DNA of 64,000 bases from Micromonospora lutea. GTDB taxonomy: Bacteria; Actinomycetota; Actinomycetes; Mycobacteriales; Micromonosporaceae. Under the pieces are notes generated by a model. That model ran no database searches and was not told the DNA's origin. It saw nothing but the letters and a program-made list of their open reading frames with translations. Below are positions 1-10,446 of the stretch, piece by piece. Each line of letters opens with the position of its first letter. Position 1 is the stretch's first letter. Made by a program: the position numbers and the translations under genes. The stretch spans positions 202,878-266,877 of the forward strand of contig NZ_BOPB01000005.1 of NCBI RefSeq assembly GCF_016863535.1, in the 5' to 3' direction.

Positions 1-149
1 CGGTGATCGCGGACTATCTCGCCCTGCCAGCGGTCCTGGCAGTCGGGGCGAGCTGGATGGTCTCCGCCGATCTCATCGCGGGCGAGCAGTGGGACGAGAT
101 CACCGCCCGCACGCGGGAGGCGCTGACCGCCGCCGGAGGTGCGGCGTGA
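1..149 (+). CDS. eda: KDPG aldolase, C-terminal fragment (gene starts left of window)
   Basis: The open frame enters from the left edge and stops with TGA at 147-149. Its last 48 residues read like the end of 2-dehydro-3-deoxyphosphogluconate aldolase, including the family block LAVGASWMV (usually VGGSW) followed by a helical tail. The enzyme splits KDPG into pyruvate and glyceraldehyde 3-phosphate in the cytoplasm. The next gene, a KDG kinase, starts inside this stop codon (GTGA overlap), and it makes the substrate of this aldolase, which supports the call. Only about a quarter of the protein is visible. Confidence 0.7.
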   Translation, partial: VIADYLALPAVLAVGASWMVSADLIAGEQWDEITARTREALTAAGGAA

Positions 150-1249
150 GCGCGGTGAACCCCCGCCCGAAGGCCGACTGCCGCTACGACCTGGTCTCGC
201 TCGGCGAGGTCATGCTGCGGCTCGACCCGGGAGAGGGCCGGGTCCGCACCGCTCGCCAGTTCCGGGTCTGGGAGGGCGGCGGCGAATACAACGTGGCCCG
301 GGGCCTGCGCCGCTGCTTCGGCCTGCGCACCGCGGTCGTCACCGCGTTCGCCCGCAACGAGGTCGGTCTGCTGCTGGAGGACCTGATTCTGCAAGGCGGC
401 GTCGACACCAGCTTCGTCACCTGGCTGCCGTACGACGGGATCGGCCGCACCGTCCGCAACGGTCTGAACTTCACCGAGCGTGGCTTCGGCGTCCGCGGCG
501 CCGTCGGCACCTCCGACCGGGGCCACTCCGCCGCCAGCCAGCTCAAGCCGGACGACGTCGACTGGGACCACCTCTTCGGCACGCTCGGGGTGCGGTGGCT
601 GCACACCGGCGGCATCTACGCCGCCCTCTCCGAGACCGCCGCGCGGACCGCCGAGGCCGCGATGACCGCTGCTCGCCGGCACGGCACCATCGTCTCGTAC
701 GACCTGAACTACCGGCCCAGTCTCTGGAATGCCGTCGGCGGCCAGGACCGCGCGCGAGAGGTGAACGCGCGACTCGCCCGCCTGGTGGATGTCATGATCG
801 GCAACGAGGAGGACTTCACCGCCTGCCTCGGCTTCCCGGTGCCGGACACCGACATCCACAGTGGTGCGCTGGACGCCGGCAACTTCAAGGCGATGATCGA
901 GGCGGTCGTGCGGGCGTACCCCAACTTCAAGGTGGTGGCGACCACCCTGCGCGGCGTGCGCAGCGCGACCGTGAACGACTGGGGCGCCGTGGCCTGGGCC
1001 GGCGGCGCGTTCGCCGAGGCCACCCACCGGCCCGGCCTGGAGATCCTCGACCGGGTCGGCGGCGGCGACAGTTTCGCCTCCGGGCTGATCTACGGCCTGC
1101 TCGAACGCGACGGTGACCTGGCGCTCGCGGTGGAGTACGGTGCCGCGCACGGTGCGCTGGCGATGACCACTCCGGGTGACACGTCGATGGCCAGCCTGGC
1201 CGAGGTGGAGGCGTTGGTGCGTGGAGCCGGTGCCCGCGTGCAACGCTGA
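146..1249 (+). CDS. kdgK: 2-keto-3-deoxygluconate kinase (PfkB family)
   Basis: This 367-residue PfkB-family sugar kinase probably phosphorylates 2-keto-3-deoxygluconate to KDPG, feeding the aldolase encoded just upstream. The N-terminal substrate-binding glycines are visible as GGGEYNVARGL. The second PfkB signature, DRVGGGDSFASG, lies at about residues 302-313, and Asp308 is the predicted catalytic base. I chose the GTG at 146 because GGAGG at 135-139 sits six bases before it and it overlaps the upstream stop; an in-frame ATG at 89 would add residues unlike the family. The exact substrate is inferred from the aldolase neighbour. A related ketose kinase is the main alternative. Confidence 0.8.
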   Translation: MSAVNPRPKADCRYDLVSLGEVMLRLDPGEGRVRTARQFRVWEGGGEYNVARGLRRCFGLRTAVVTAFARNEVGLLLEDLILQGGVDTSFVTWLPYDGIGRTVRNGLNFTERGFGVRGAVGTSDRGHSAASQLKPDDVDWDHLFGTLGVRWLHTGGIYAALSETAARTAEAAMTAARRHGTIVSYDLNYRPSLWNAVGGQDRAREVNARLARLVDVMIGNEEDFTACLGFPVPDTDIHSGALDAGNFKAMIEAVVRAYPNFKVVATTLRGVRSATVNDWGAVAWAGGAFAEATHRPGLEILDRVGGGDSFASGLIYGLLERDGDLALAVEYGAAHGALAMTTPGDTSMASLAEVEALVRGAGARVQR

Positions 1250-1315
1250 GCCCGAAGGTGCCGCAGTGGCCGGAGCCGGGCGTTGACCGAGGCGGAACGC
1301 TGGCATGCTTCGGCC

Positions 1316-1506
1316 ATGGCTTTCCCCCTGATCACCGCCGACGACGTGCAAGACCAGCCGTTGCGGGCCCAGTTCGAGGCGTTCCTCGACGAGCATCGCG
1401 CCGCGGCCCGCTTCCGCTGCGCTGGATCTACCTGCACGTGCTGCGCGAGTTCGCCCAGCACTGTGGGCACGCGGACATCCTCCGCGAGCAGATCCTGTCC
1501 GAGTGA
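1316..1506 (+). pseudogene. DinB/DUF664-like remnant, frameshifted and shortened
   Basis: Two pieces of one family lie in different frames. The ATG at 1316 opens a stretch ending in QFEAFLDEHRAA, which resembles the start of DinB/DUF664 helical-bundle proteins. From about 1415 a second frame gives WIYLHVLREFAQHCGHADI and stops at 1506, which is the typical C-terminal helix with the paired metal-binding histidines. An intact member would be about 170 residues, so the middle is missing as well as out of frame. I read this as a decayed gene. It follows kdgK by about 65 bp with no sign of a functional link. Confidence 0.6.
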
Positions 1507-1537
1507 CCCCGCCCGCGCCGCATGCTCGTCGCCCTGG

Positions 1538-3067
1538 TCAGCGGCCGGGCCGCACGGCGTAGAAGCCCCGCCACGGCGCGCCGCCACCCCACAGTTGGTA
1601 GCCGCCGATGAGCGCCAGCAGGTAAGCGGCACCGGCAAAGCCGGCCAGCAGCCAGCCTCCCCCGGCCAGTACGGCCAGTGCCAGCAGGATCTTCAGGTGC
1701 CTGACGGCCGGCTCGGAGAAGCCGAGCGAACTGAGTCTGACCGGGCTCAGCTCGTAGTTGCGGGGCGGCCGGCTGCGGGCGGTGCTCGCCGGCCAGAGCC
1801 GTCCCACCCCGGCCGCGTCGACCAGGTACATGCGCCGCAGTCCCGGACAGCGCCGCAACTCGACCCGTAGCGGTGCCCGGCCACCGTGCCACGGGTTGCG
1901 GTCCAGCCAGCGCACCAGTCGGCGATCCCAGACGATCCGCTGGTACCAGGTTCGACCATCGCTGCGGATCTTGAGCCAGAACGACGTGGGTTCGGTGCCC
2001 CAGTGCAGCTCCGCCACCGTGACGTGGGCCTCGGCGGGCCGACCACGGCGCAACGCGCCCAGCGCCCAGCGGCCGAGCCGCCAGGTCCACGCCCAGGCCA
2101 GCACGATGCCGGGCAGCAGCACCAATTGGACAAGCACGCTGCGGCCCCGTGGCTCGATCTCGAAGAACTCGCGGTATTCCGGCACCGCCTCGTCTGGTCG
2201 GGTCGGGTCGTACCGCAGCGGCACCTGACCGCCTTCGGGATAGCTGTCGGCGTCCCGGGGCGTCCACCGCACCCACCAGTCGACACCCGTACCGTCGGAG
2301 AAGGTGACCTCGATCCGGTCATCCGCACCGAGCCGGGTCGCGGTGACCGTGCCCAGCGCGCTGCCGGTGAGCAGCGCGTCCTGCTGCCGTTCCCAGAGCG
2401 CCAGATGCCAGACCATGCCGGCGATGGTCAGCCCGAGCAGCAGCCAGCCGGCCATGACCTTCCAGATGGCGAGGTTCGTCCGCTTCGGCTCGTCGACCGC
2501 CGCTGCGACCCGCACCGGGGCCGGCGGCTGGAACACGTGGTCCCACTCTTCGAGGAAGCCGCGGATCCGTTCGGCAACCGCTGCCTGCTCGGGATCAACA
2601 GCAGGTGGCGGCGCCACCTCCTCGGCCCGGCCACGCACAATGGGCAGCAGGTGATAGAGGGCGATACCGAAGAAAACGACCGAGCCCCCGGCCAGCCACA
2701 TCCAGAGCTGCTCGTCGGTGTAGAGGGTGTCCGCCGACGGGCTGCTGACCGTGCCTGCCACGGTCGTACCGTCTTCCAGAGGTTCACGGAAGCGATCGTG
2801 AATCGTCACCACGTCGATGTGGACGGCACCGTCGGCCGAGACGAACGGGCCCGAGCAGGTCCACTCGGGGCCGTCGTCGGTGTCGGCGTACACGCAGTCC
2901 TCGACGGTCATCTCACCGGCCAACCCGCCGTGCTCCGCACGGAACGAGTCGATTGCGGTGGTGGACAGCCAGATCGCGCAACCGATGCAGACGGCGACGA
3001 GCGGAAGCAGCAACCAGTCGTGAAACTCCAGTTCGCGGATCCGACGCAACGGCCCTCCGATCGGCAT
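1538..3067 (-). CDS. DUF3592-like membrane protein
   Basis: The 509-residue protein has a predicted membrane helix near the N-terminus (about residues 16-36), an extracytoplasmic stretch with paired cysteines, and more hydrophobic segments around residues 105-125, 180-200 and 305-330, plus two near the C-terminus. A block around residues 225-275 (GTVTATRLGADDRIEVTFSDG, then VPLRYDPTRPDEA) is what DUF3592 domains look like: a beta-rich region beside a membrane helix. No enzymatic motif is visible and the function is unknown. The ATG at 3067 has no clear Shine-Dalgarno. An upstream in-frame start would overlap the divergent sirtuin gene and add low-complexity arginine-rich sequence, so I rejected it. 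Confidence 0.65.
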   Translation of the reverse strand: MPIGGPLRRIRELEFHDWLLLPLVAVCIGCAIWLSTTAIDSFRAEHGGLAGEMTVEDCVYADTDDGPEWTCSGPFVSADGAVHIDVVTIHDRFREPLEDGTTVAGTVSSPSADTLYTDEQLWMWLAGGSVVFFGIALYHLLPIVRGRAEEVAPPPAVDPEQAAVAERIRGFLEEWDHVFQPPAPVRVAAAVDEPKRTNLAIWKVMAGWLLLGLTIAGMVWHLALWERQQDALLTGSALGTVTATRLGADDRIEVTFSDGTGVDWWVRWTPRDADSYPEGGQVPLRYDPTRPDEAVPEYREFFEIEPRGRSVLVQLVLLPGIVLAWAWTWRLGRWALGALRRGRPAEAHVTVAELHWGTEPTSFWLKIRSDGRTWYQRIVWDRRLVRWLDRNPWHGGRAPLRVELRRCPGLRRMYLVDAAGVGRLWPASTARSRPPRNYELSPVRLSSLGFSEPAVRHLKILLALAVLAGGGWLLAGFAGAAYLLALIGGYQLWGGGAPWRGFYAVRPGR

Positions 3068-3180
3068 CGTCTGGTGGCGGCGGCGCGGTGGCCGACACTG
3101 TAAACGACCTTGGCGAACAGCCTGCCCACGTCGTCGCCGCCCGCAGGCCCGCAGCACGCGAGCCCCGATAGGCTCCACGG

Positions 3181-3954
3181 ATGACGGAACCGGAAACGGC
3201 TCGGGCTGCGGCGCTGCTCGGCCAGGCACCGCGGGTGGTGGTGTTCACCGGCGCGGGCATGTCCGCCGAGAGTGGCGTGCCGACCTTCCGCGACGCCCTC
3301 ACCGGTCTCTGGCAGCGCTACGATCCGCAGGCGCTCGCCACACCGGAGGCGTTCCACGCCGACCCGGAACTCGTCTACGGCTGGTACGAATGGCGACGCC
3401 AGACGGTGCGGCTGGCTGAGCCGCACGCGGGACATCGGGCCGTAGCGGCGATCGAAAAGCGCGTTCCGCAGGCCGTGCTGGTCACTCAGAACGTTGACGA
3501 CCTGCACGAGCGGGCCGGTTCGGTCGCCCCGCTGCACCTGCACGGCAGCCTGTTCGCGCCGCGCTGCTCCCGGTGTTCCCACCCGGTACCGGTTGCCGAC
3601 GACACAACGCTCGAGCCAACCGAGGGGCGTCGCATCCCACCGCCGCGCTGTCCGCGCTGCGCGGCACCCGTCCGCCCGGGGGTGGTGTGGTTCGGCGAGG
3701 CGTTGCCGCCCGAGGCGCTGGAAGCCGCCGTCGAGGCCGCCGCCAACTGCGACCTGCTGCTGACCGTGGGCACCTCCGGCCTGGTCTATCCGGCCGCCGA
3801 GATTCCCCAGGTCGCCGCACGACGCGGTGCCACGGTGATCCAGATCAATCCGCTGCCGACGCCACTGGACGAGGTGTCCCGGGTCAACCTGCGCGGCCCG
3901 GCCGCCCAACTGCTTCCCGCCCTGGTACGCGACGCCTGGCACGATCCTGACTAG
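3181..3954 (+). CDS. Sir2-family NAD-dependent protein deacylase (sirtuin)
   Basis: This 257-residue sirtuin should remove acyl groups from lysines at the cost of NAD. The NAD-binding GAGMS is at residues 24-28, QNVD at 103-106, and the catalytic His is His121 in LHLHG. The zinc ribbon has Cys129, Cys132, Cys157 and Cys160. Tyr69 and Arg72 (YEWR) match the Y-x-x-R pair that in SIRT5 and E. coli CobB recognises acidic acyl groups, so desuccinylase or demalonylase activity is plausible. The size fits a minimal bacterial sirtuin. It is divergent from the DUF3592 gene and does not appear to be in an operon. Confidence 0.9.
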   Translation: MTEPETARAAALLGQAPRVVVFTGAGMSAESGVPTFRDALTGLWQRYDPQALATPEAFHADPELVYGWYEWRRQTVRLAEPHAGHRAVAAIEKRVPQAVLVTQNVDDLHERAGSVAPLHLHGSLFAPRCSRCSHPVPVADDTTLEPTEGRRIPPPRCPRCAAPVRPGVVWFGEALPPEALEAAVEAAANCDLLLTVGTSGLVYPAAEIPQVAARRGATVIQINPLPTPLDEVSRVNLRGPAAQLLPALVRDAWHDPD

Positions 3955-4023
3955 GGACCGACTTTCCGCTGTCCCGGCCCGTCGGGTGCTGACTGTTCGA
4001 TCCGATCGCTATCCTCACGCCTC

Positions 4024-4872
4024 GTGACGTCGCCGTTGAACGAGATGCCCGCTGACCTGGTGGAGTTGTTCGCGGACGGGGAGTCCCGGACGCTGACGCT
4101 GGCCGTGCCGTTGCCGCCTGGGCGGACGGTACGCGGTGACAAGGGTGACGGTGAGCGGCCGGTGTTGTGGGTGAGCGACGGCCCGGCGCCGGCCGGGCTG
4201 TGGCCGCAACTGCACGCGGCACACGAGGCGTCCGGGCTCTGGCCGTTGCTGCTTGACCAGCTCGACGGTGACCGTTCCTGGCCTGGCGAACTCTGGTTGG
4301 AACGGACATCCTCGTTCGCCCAGCATGATGTCGAGCGGCTCCTCGCCGGTTGGTGGGCGTCCCATACCGGCACCGACGACGAGGACGACATGTTTTCGCC
4401 GGCGGAACGGATCGCCATCACCGCCCCGTACGGTCAGGACTGGCCCGGTCCGGCGCCGTCGGCCCGGCCGCGGGTGACGCCGCAGCGGCACGCCGACCAC
4501 TGGGCCGAGCAGTTGGCGCAGACCCAGCCCACCATGCGCCTCGGCCTGGTCGCTGCGGAGCGGGGTAGCGCCGCGCTGGCCCCCATGGGCTGGCAGGGGG
4601 CGATCAACTACGCCAGCAGCACCAGCGAGCTTTCCCTGGTGCTGGCCAGCTGGGAGGACCGGTTCGGGGTACGGGTGATCGGCGTCGGGTCGGCCGAGTT
4701 GTACCTCAGCGTCGCCGCGCCGCCGGGGGACCTCGCCGAGGCGCTGCCGATCGCCGCCGAGCACTTCGCCTTCTGCCCGGACAACATCTGGCAGGGCCAG
4801 CGTCCGTGCACGCTCGCGGGTTACGCCGATCGTCTCGTCGACGCCCCGACCTGGGCATTCTGGTGGGACTGA
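4024..4872 (+). CDS. DUF4253 domain protein
   Basis: The 282-residue protein has no signal peptide or membrane helix. Its last 110 residues match DUF4253: a block around WEDRFGVRVIGVG, then an EHFAFCPDNIWQG motif, ending in a WAFWWD-type C-terminus that is nearly invariant in the family. The N-terminal 150 residues are acidic and variable. The biochemical role of DUF4253 is unknown to me. Translation should start at the GTG at 4024, 69 bp after the sirtuin stop, so co-transcription with the sirtuin is possible. I infer no more than that. Confidence 0.75.
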   Translation: MTSPLNEMPADLVELFADGESRTLTLAVPLPPGRTVRGDKGDGERPVLWVSDGPAPAGLWPQLHAAHEASGLWPLLLDQLDGDRSWPGELWLERTSSFAQHDVERLLAGWWASHTGTDDEDDMFSPAERIAITAPYGQDWPGPAPSARPRVTPQRHADHWAEQLAQTQPTMRLGLVAAERGSAALAPMGWQGAINYASSTSELSLVLASWEDRFGVRVIGVGSAELYLSVAAPPGDLAEALPIAAEHFAFCPDNIWQGQRPCTLAGYADRLVDAPTWAFWWD

Positions 4873-4881
4873 ACGGTCCGC

Positions 4882-5727
4882 TCAGGCAGCGGGGTCCGGC
4901 TGTCGGCTGGTGGTGAGGGTGACCAGGAAGGCGGCGTGGTCGGTGGTGCCGGCCATGCCGATCGACCTGGTCGAATCGATGGTGACGTCGGCTGTGGCCA
5001 TGAACTGCTGCACCCCGCCGTCGTGCCGGTGCCGGTAGTCGGCCGGCACGCAGGTTTTCACGTCGGGGGAGCCGCCGTGCCGAAGGTTCAGGTCGCCGCT
5101 GACCACCGTGGGCTGGTAGCGGGTCCGGGCGTGCAATCCGGGAATGGCCACGTCGAGTAGGTGCGCGCACTGAGCGAGGGCGAGCGTGGCGCTGGTGTAC
5201 GCCAGGTGCGTGGTGCAGGCGAAGTAGACGGTGCTGGCCTCGACGCAGAGCCAGGCCCGTTGCTCCGGGTCCGCCGGGTCCTGCGCCGGGTAGAACCCGT
5301 TGTGCACGGTGTGCCCACCCTCCGGCACCGCGATGTGCGTCAGCACCCCGACGCCGTACTGCTGCCCGTTGACGCAGCGGTACGGGTCGCCGGTGCGGCC
5401 GTTGCGCGCCGGCTGGAAGGCGGCCACCACGGTACCGTCGTGCACCTGGGTCATCGCCTGCTCCAACGCCGCCATGTCACCGGAGCAGATCTCGTTGAGG
5501 GTGACCACGTCGGGCCGCTCGGCGCGGATCACCTCGGCGGCCCGGTCGACCGACCGTCCGGTGTAGCAGCCCTTCGCCATGCCGCTGTTGCAGAGGTTCA
5601 TCTGGAGCACCCGCAACCGGGTGGTCTCGGCGGGACGTGCCACCGAACAACCGGCCAGCACCGCGGCGACGAGTATCAGGCTGACGACCAGTGGTGGCGG
5701 TGGAACCCGGTACGGACGACCAGCCAT
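4882..5727 (-). CDS. Exported endonuclease/exonuclease/phosphatase-fold lipoprotein
   Basis: The 281-residue product begins with a signal sequence ending in a lipobox (VLAGC, Cys27), so it is probably a membrane-anchored lipoprotein. The mature part carries the DNase I-like fold signature: LRVLQMNLCNSG at the first strand, RPDVVTLNEIC with the metal-binding Glu, a VSGDLN motif, and a C-terminal GTTDHAAFLV with the Asp-His pair. Substrates of such secreted proteins range from DNA to phospholipids and phosphate esters, so I do not assign one. Three or more cysteine pairs could form disulfides outside the cell. It converges on the DUF4253 gene with only 9 bp between stops. Confidence 0.75.
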   Translation of the reverse strand: MAGRPYRVPPPPLVVSLILVAAVLAGCSVARPAETTRLRVLQMNLCNSGMAKGCYTGRSVDRAAEVIRAERPDVVTLNEICSGDMAALEQAMTQVHDGTVVAAFQPARNGRTGDPYRCVNGQQYGVGVLTHIAVPEGGHTVHNGFYPAQDPADPEQRAWLCVEASTVYFACTTHLAYTSATLALAQCAHLLDVAIPGLHARTRYQPTVVSGDLNLRHGGSPDVKTCVPADYRHRHDGGVQQFMATADVTIDSTRSIGMAGTTDHAAFLVTLTTSRQPDPAA

Positions 5728-5804
5728 GCACCTGCCCCATGCTCGTGAAGACCGCAAGCGTACCGGCACCCGCGGCCCGACCGGCCGTAAGCGGCGTGCC
5801 CCGT

Positions 5805-5820
5805 CCCCCCCCCCCGGGGG
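5805..5820. repeat. C11-G5 homopolymer tract
   Basis: Eleven consecutive C (5805-5815) run directly into five G (5816-5820). The tract lies in the short gap between the ramB stop and the start of the exported lipoprotein gene, about 80-95 bp upstream of that gene's ATG. Such tracts are prone to slippage and to assembly errors. Confidence 0.8.
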
Positions 5821-5834
5821 AGTGGGCGGGGTGG

Positions 5835-7229
5835 TTAGTCGCGGAGGGGGTACGGGATGAAGGTGCTGCGGTTCTCGTCGAGGTCGAGTTGGCGGCTGAT
5901 GGGCGGGGCGGCCCGCTGGGGGCAGGTCATCCGTTCGCAGGTCTTGCAGCCGGGACCGATGGGGGTGGCGGCCTCGGCGGCGTGCAGGTCCATTCCGGTG
6001 GAGTACACCAGCCGGCTGGCGTGGCGCACCTCGCAGCCCAGTCCGATGGCGTACACCTTGCCGGGTTGGCCGTAGCCGCCGTGGTGCCGGGTGATGGTGC
6101 GGGCGATCCACAGGTAACGCTGCCCGTCCGGCATGGCGGCGACCTGGGTCACCACCCGCCCCGGTGCGCCGAACGCCTCGTACACCGTCCAGAGCGGACA
6201 GGTGCCGCCGGTACGCGAGAACGGAAAGCCGGTGGCTGACTGACGCTTCGACATGTTGCCGGCCCGGTCGACCCGGACGAAGGAGAACGGCACTCCGCGC
6301 GCCCGGGGCCGCTGCAACGTACTGAGTCGGTGGCAGACCGTTTCCCAGCCCATGCCGTAGTGCTGGGTGAGCAGGTCGATGTCGTAGCGACGCTGCTCGG
6401 CGGCGGTCAGGAACTGCTCGTACGGCAGGATCAGCGCCGCCGCGAAGTAGTTGGCCAGACCGACCCGGGTGAGGATCTGGGTTTGCACGTCGTCGAACTC
6501 CTCCGACTCGACGATCTCGTCGATGACGTCGGCGAACTCCAACAGCGCGATCTGCGCCGCCATCCGCATCGCCTCCTGCCCGGCGCGCAGCGACGTGGAC
6601 AGGTGCAGGGTGCGGTTCTGCGGACGGTACCGGTGCAGCTGCCCGGCGAGTGCGGCGGCGTCCTCGCGAACGACGTCCACACCGTGCCGCTGCGCCAGCC
6701 GGTCGCGCAGCAGGGCGCGGACCTCGCCACGACGCAACCCCATCCGCCCGGCCAGCCGCTCGGCCTCCTCGTCGAGGTCCGGTACGTAGTTCTGTCGCCG
6801 GTAGAAGAACTCGGTGACCTGGTCGTGAGGGCTGCGGCCGATCCGCTCGCGGTCGCCGACCAGCTCGGCGAGTTGCTCGTCGGCCTGCTGGTAGCGGCGG
6901 TGCAGCTCGATGACCGCCGCGGCGACCTCCGGCAGCCGGGTGGCCAGTTCGGTGAGTTCGGCCAGACCGGCGCGCCCGGGCAGCGCCTCGCGGAGCCCGG
7001 CGACCAGTCGAGGGGTGTCGTGCGCGGCGAACACGGTCGGGTCGACGCCGAACAGTTCGGTGATGCGCAGCAACACCGGGACGGTCAGTGGCCGGGTGTC
7101 GTGCTCGATCTGATTGAGGTAGCTCGGGGAGATGCTGAGGTGCCGGGCCAGCTCCGTCTGGCTGAGCCCACGCTCCTCGCGCATCCGGCGTAGCCGGGCC
7201 CCGGCGAAGGTCCTGGCGATGGTCCTCAC
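5835..7229 (-). CDS. ramB: RamB-type regulator of acetate/glyoxylate metabolism (XRE HTH)
   Basis: The 464-residue protein has an XRE-type helix-turn-helix at about residues 8-65 (LSQTELARHLSISPSYLNQIE) followed by the long ImmA/IrrE-like and short-chain fatty acyl regulator region typical of RamB in Corynebacterium and Mycobacterium (about 470 residues). A C-terminal cysteine cluster (GCKTCERMTCP) is present. Those proteins control aceA and aceB in response to carbon source. Here the gene is divergent from aceA-aceB, which is the diagnostic arrangement. A GTG at 7229 is the best start, although its Shine-Dalgarno is too close to be convincing. A RamB-like site lies in the shared 215-bp promoter region. 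Confidence 0.88.
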   Translation of the reverse strand: MRTIARTFAGARLRRMREERGLSQTELARHLSISPSYLNQIEHDTRPLTVPVLLRITELFGVDPTVFAAHDTPRLVAGLREALPGRAGLAELTELATRLPEVAAAVIELHRRYQQADEQLAELVGDRERIGRSPHDQVTEFFYRRQNYVPDLDEEAERLAGRMGLRRGEVRALLRDRLAQRHGVDVVREDAAALAGQLHRYRPQNRTLHLSTSLRAGQEAMRMAAQIALLEFADVIDEIVESEEFDDVQTQILTRVGLANYFAAALILPYEQFLTAAEQRRYDIDLLTQHYGMGWETVCHRLSTLQRPRARGVPFSFVRVDRAGNMSKRQSATGFPFSRTGGTCPLWTVYEAFGAPGRVVTQVAAMPDGQRYLWIARTITRHHGGYGQPGKVYAIGLGCEVRHASRLVYSTGMDLHAAEAATPIGPGCKTCERMTCPQRAAPPISRQLDLDENRSTFIPYPLRD

Positions 7230-7268
7230 CTCCCTGTCCGGCGAACTGATCCGGAAACATTAGCACTG

Positions 7269-7299
7269 CTGCGAATAGGTGCTTTCACAACTTCGCAGA
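7269..7299. promoter_or_regulatory. RamB-like operator in the ramB-aceA divergent promoter
   Basis: The sequence ACAACTTCGCAGA at 7287-7299 matches 10 of 13 positions of the RamB box known from C. glutamicum (A/G-A/G-AACTTTGCAAA). It is the right half of an inverted repeat, CTGCGAA at 7269-7275 and TTCGCAG at 7292-7298, with 16 bases between. It lies about 150 bp upstream of aceA and 40-70 bp upstream of ramB, so it could serve both genes. Assignment to RamB is inference from the motif and the position. Confidence 0.55.
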
Positions 7300-7444
7300 A
7301 TGGCTCGTCGACTTTTCAATAATTGGCTCTTTCCGTCTCTCGACCAGCTTCGGCGTGCCGTGTGACCGTGGGTTGCACATCCGGCGACCGGTGTTTGGCG
7401 CAGCGTCACCGGGTGCTGACGGAATTCGAAGGGAATGAGAAACG

Positions 7445-8712
<1,268 letters not shown>

Positions 8713-8716
<4 letters not shown>

Positions 8717-10320
8717 GATACGAGATCATCGGCCCGATGGCCGAACGGTTCGACGAGGTGCTCACGCCCGAGGCGCTGGAGTTCCTGGTCGCGCTGGACA
8801 GTGAGTTCGCCGCCCGCCGGGTGGCCCTGCTGGACACCCGCCGGGCCCGCCGCGACCGTTACGCCACCGGCCAGCTGCCCGACTTCCTGCCGGAGACGGC
8901 GGCTGTCCGCGACGACCCGACCTGGCAGGTGGCACCGCCCGCCCCCGGCCTGGTCGACCGGCGGGTCGAGATCACCGGGCCGCCGGACCGCAAGATGACC
9001 ATCAACGCGTTGAACTCCGGCGCCAAGGTGTGGCTCGCCGACTTCGAGGACGCCACCGCGCCGACCTGGCACAACGTCATCAACGGTCAGCTCAACCTGA
9101 TCGACGCCCTGGACCGCCGGATCGACTTCACCGACGCCCGTGGCAAGCGGTACGCGCTCGGCGAGGAGCTGGCCACGATCGTGGTCCGGCCGCGCGGTTG
9201 GCACCTGGTGGAGAAGGGGATCGTGGTGGACGGGCGGCCGATCTCGGCCAGCCTGGTCGACTTCGGGCTCTACCTCTTCCACTGCGCCCGGCGGCAGCTC
9301 GACGCCGGCAGAGGCCCGTACTTCTACCTGCCGAAGCTGGAAAGCCACCGTGAGGCGCGGTTGTGGAACGACATCTTCGTCTTCGCCCAGCGCTACATCG
9401 GGCTGCCGCAGGGCACCATCCGGGCCACCACGCTGATCGAGACGATCACCGCAGCGTTCGAGATGGAGGAGATCCTCTATGAGCTGCGGGAGCACTCGGC
9501 GGGCCTGAACGCCGGACGGTGGGACTACATCTTCAGCGTGATCAAGAACTTCGGACAGTGGTCGGACTTCGTCCTGCCGGACCGCGCCGAGGTGACGATG
9601 ACGGTGCCGTTCATGCGCGCGTACACCGAACTGCTGGTGCGCACCTGCCACCGGCGCGGCGCGCACGCGATCGGCGGCATGGCCGCCTTCGTCCCGGCCC
9701 GTGACCCGCAGGTCAACGAGACGGCACTGGGCAAGGTGCGGACGGACAAGCAGCGCGAGGCCGGTGACGGCTTCGACGGCTCCTGGGTCGCCCACCCCGG
9801 CCTGGTGGCGACCTGCCGGGAGGTCTTCGACGGGGTGCTGGGCGAGCGCCCGAACCAGCTCGACCGGCGTCGTGACGAGGTGACGGTCACCGCCGCCGAA
9901 CTACTCTCGGTGGACAAGACCCCGGGCCAGGTCACCGAGGTGGGGGTGCGGGCCAACGTCGCGGTGGCGCTGCGCTACATCGACGCCTGGCTCGGTGGCG
10001 CGGGTGCGGTGGCGCTGTGGAACCTGATGGAGGACGCCGCCACCGCCGAGATCGCCCGCTGCCAGCTCTGGCAGTGGTTGCACCACAGCACACCGTTGGC
10101 CGGTGGGGGTGCGGTGACCGAGGAACTGGTTCGCTCGATGCTCGCCGAGGAACTGGCCGCCCTGGTCGCCGAGCGTGAGGCGGCCGACCGGGAACGCGCC
10201 GAGCAGGCCGCGCGGATCGTCGAGGAGACCGCCCTCGGTGAGGACCTGCCGTCGTTCTTCACCACCAGCGCGTACGCCCGGCACCTGGGAGTCACCCGGG
10301 AGCCGGCGCTGGCGCGCTAG
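8713..10320 (+). CDS. aceB: Malate synthase A
   Basis: The 535-residue product condenses glyoxylate with acetyl-CoA to malate, completing the glyoxylate shunt. Family blocks are clear: [27 protein letters not shown] and [12 protein letters not shown], with the C-terminal [19 protein letters not shown] helix region. The length is that of the A form (about 530 residues), not the larger G form. The GTG at 8713 lies in the aceA stop (GTGA overlap), so aceA and aceB form one operon. A strong hairpin terminator follows 25 bp after the stop. Confidence 0.97.
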
Positions 10321-10344
10321 CCAGGCCGGATCCAGGTTCCGGAT

Positions 10345-10374
10345 CGCGGCCCCCGGTCCTCGCCGGGGGCCGCG
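10345..10374 (+). terminator. Hairpin terminator after aceB
   Basis: A perfect 10-bp G+C-rich stem pairs 10345-10354 with 10365-10374 around a 10-base loop, 25 bp after the aceB stop. There is no U tract, as is usual for actinomycete terminators. The remaining gap to sthA (10375-10664) holds no convincing gene, only the long inverted repeat listed separately. Confidence 0.75.
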
Positions 10375-10446
10375 ACCCGTGCCCGGACCGGCAACCCTTC
10401 GGCCGTCACTGTCTGCGTTTGCCGCCTCTCCTCGCCTATGTTCCTT

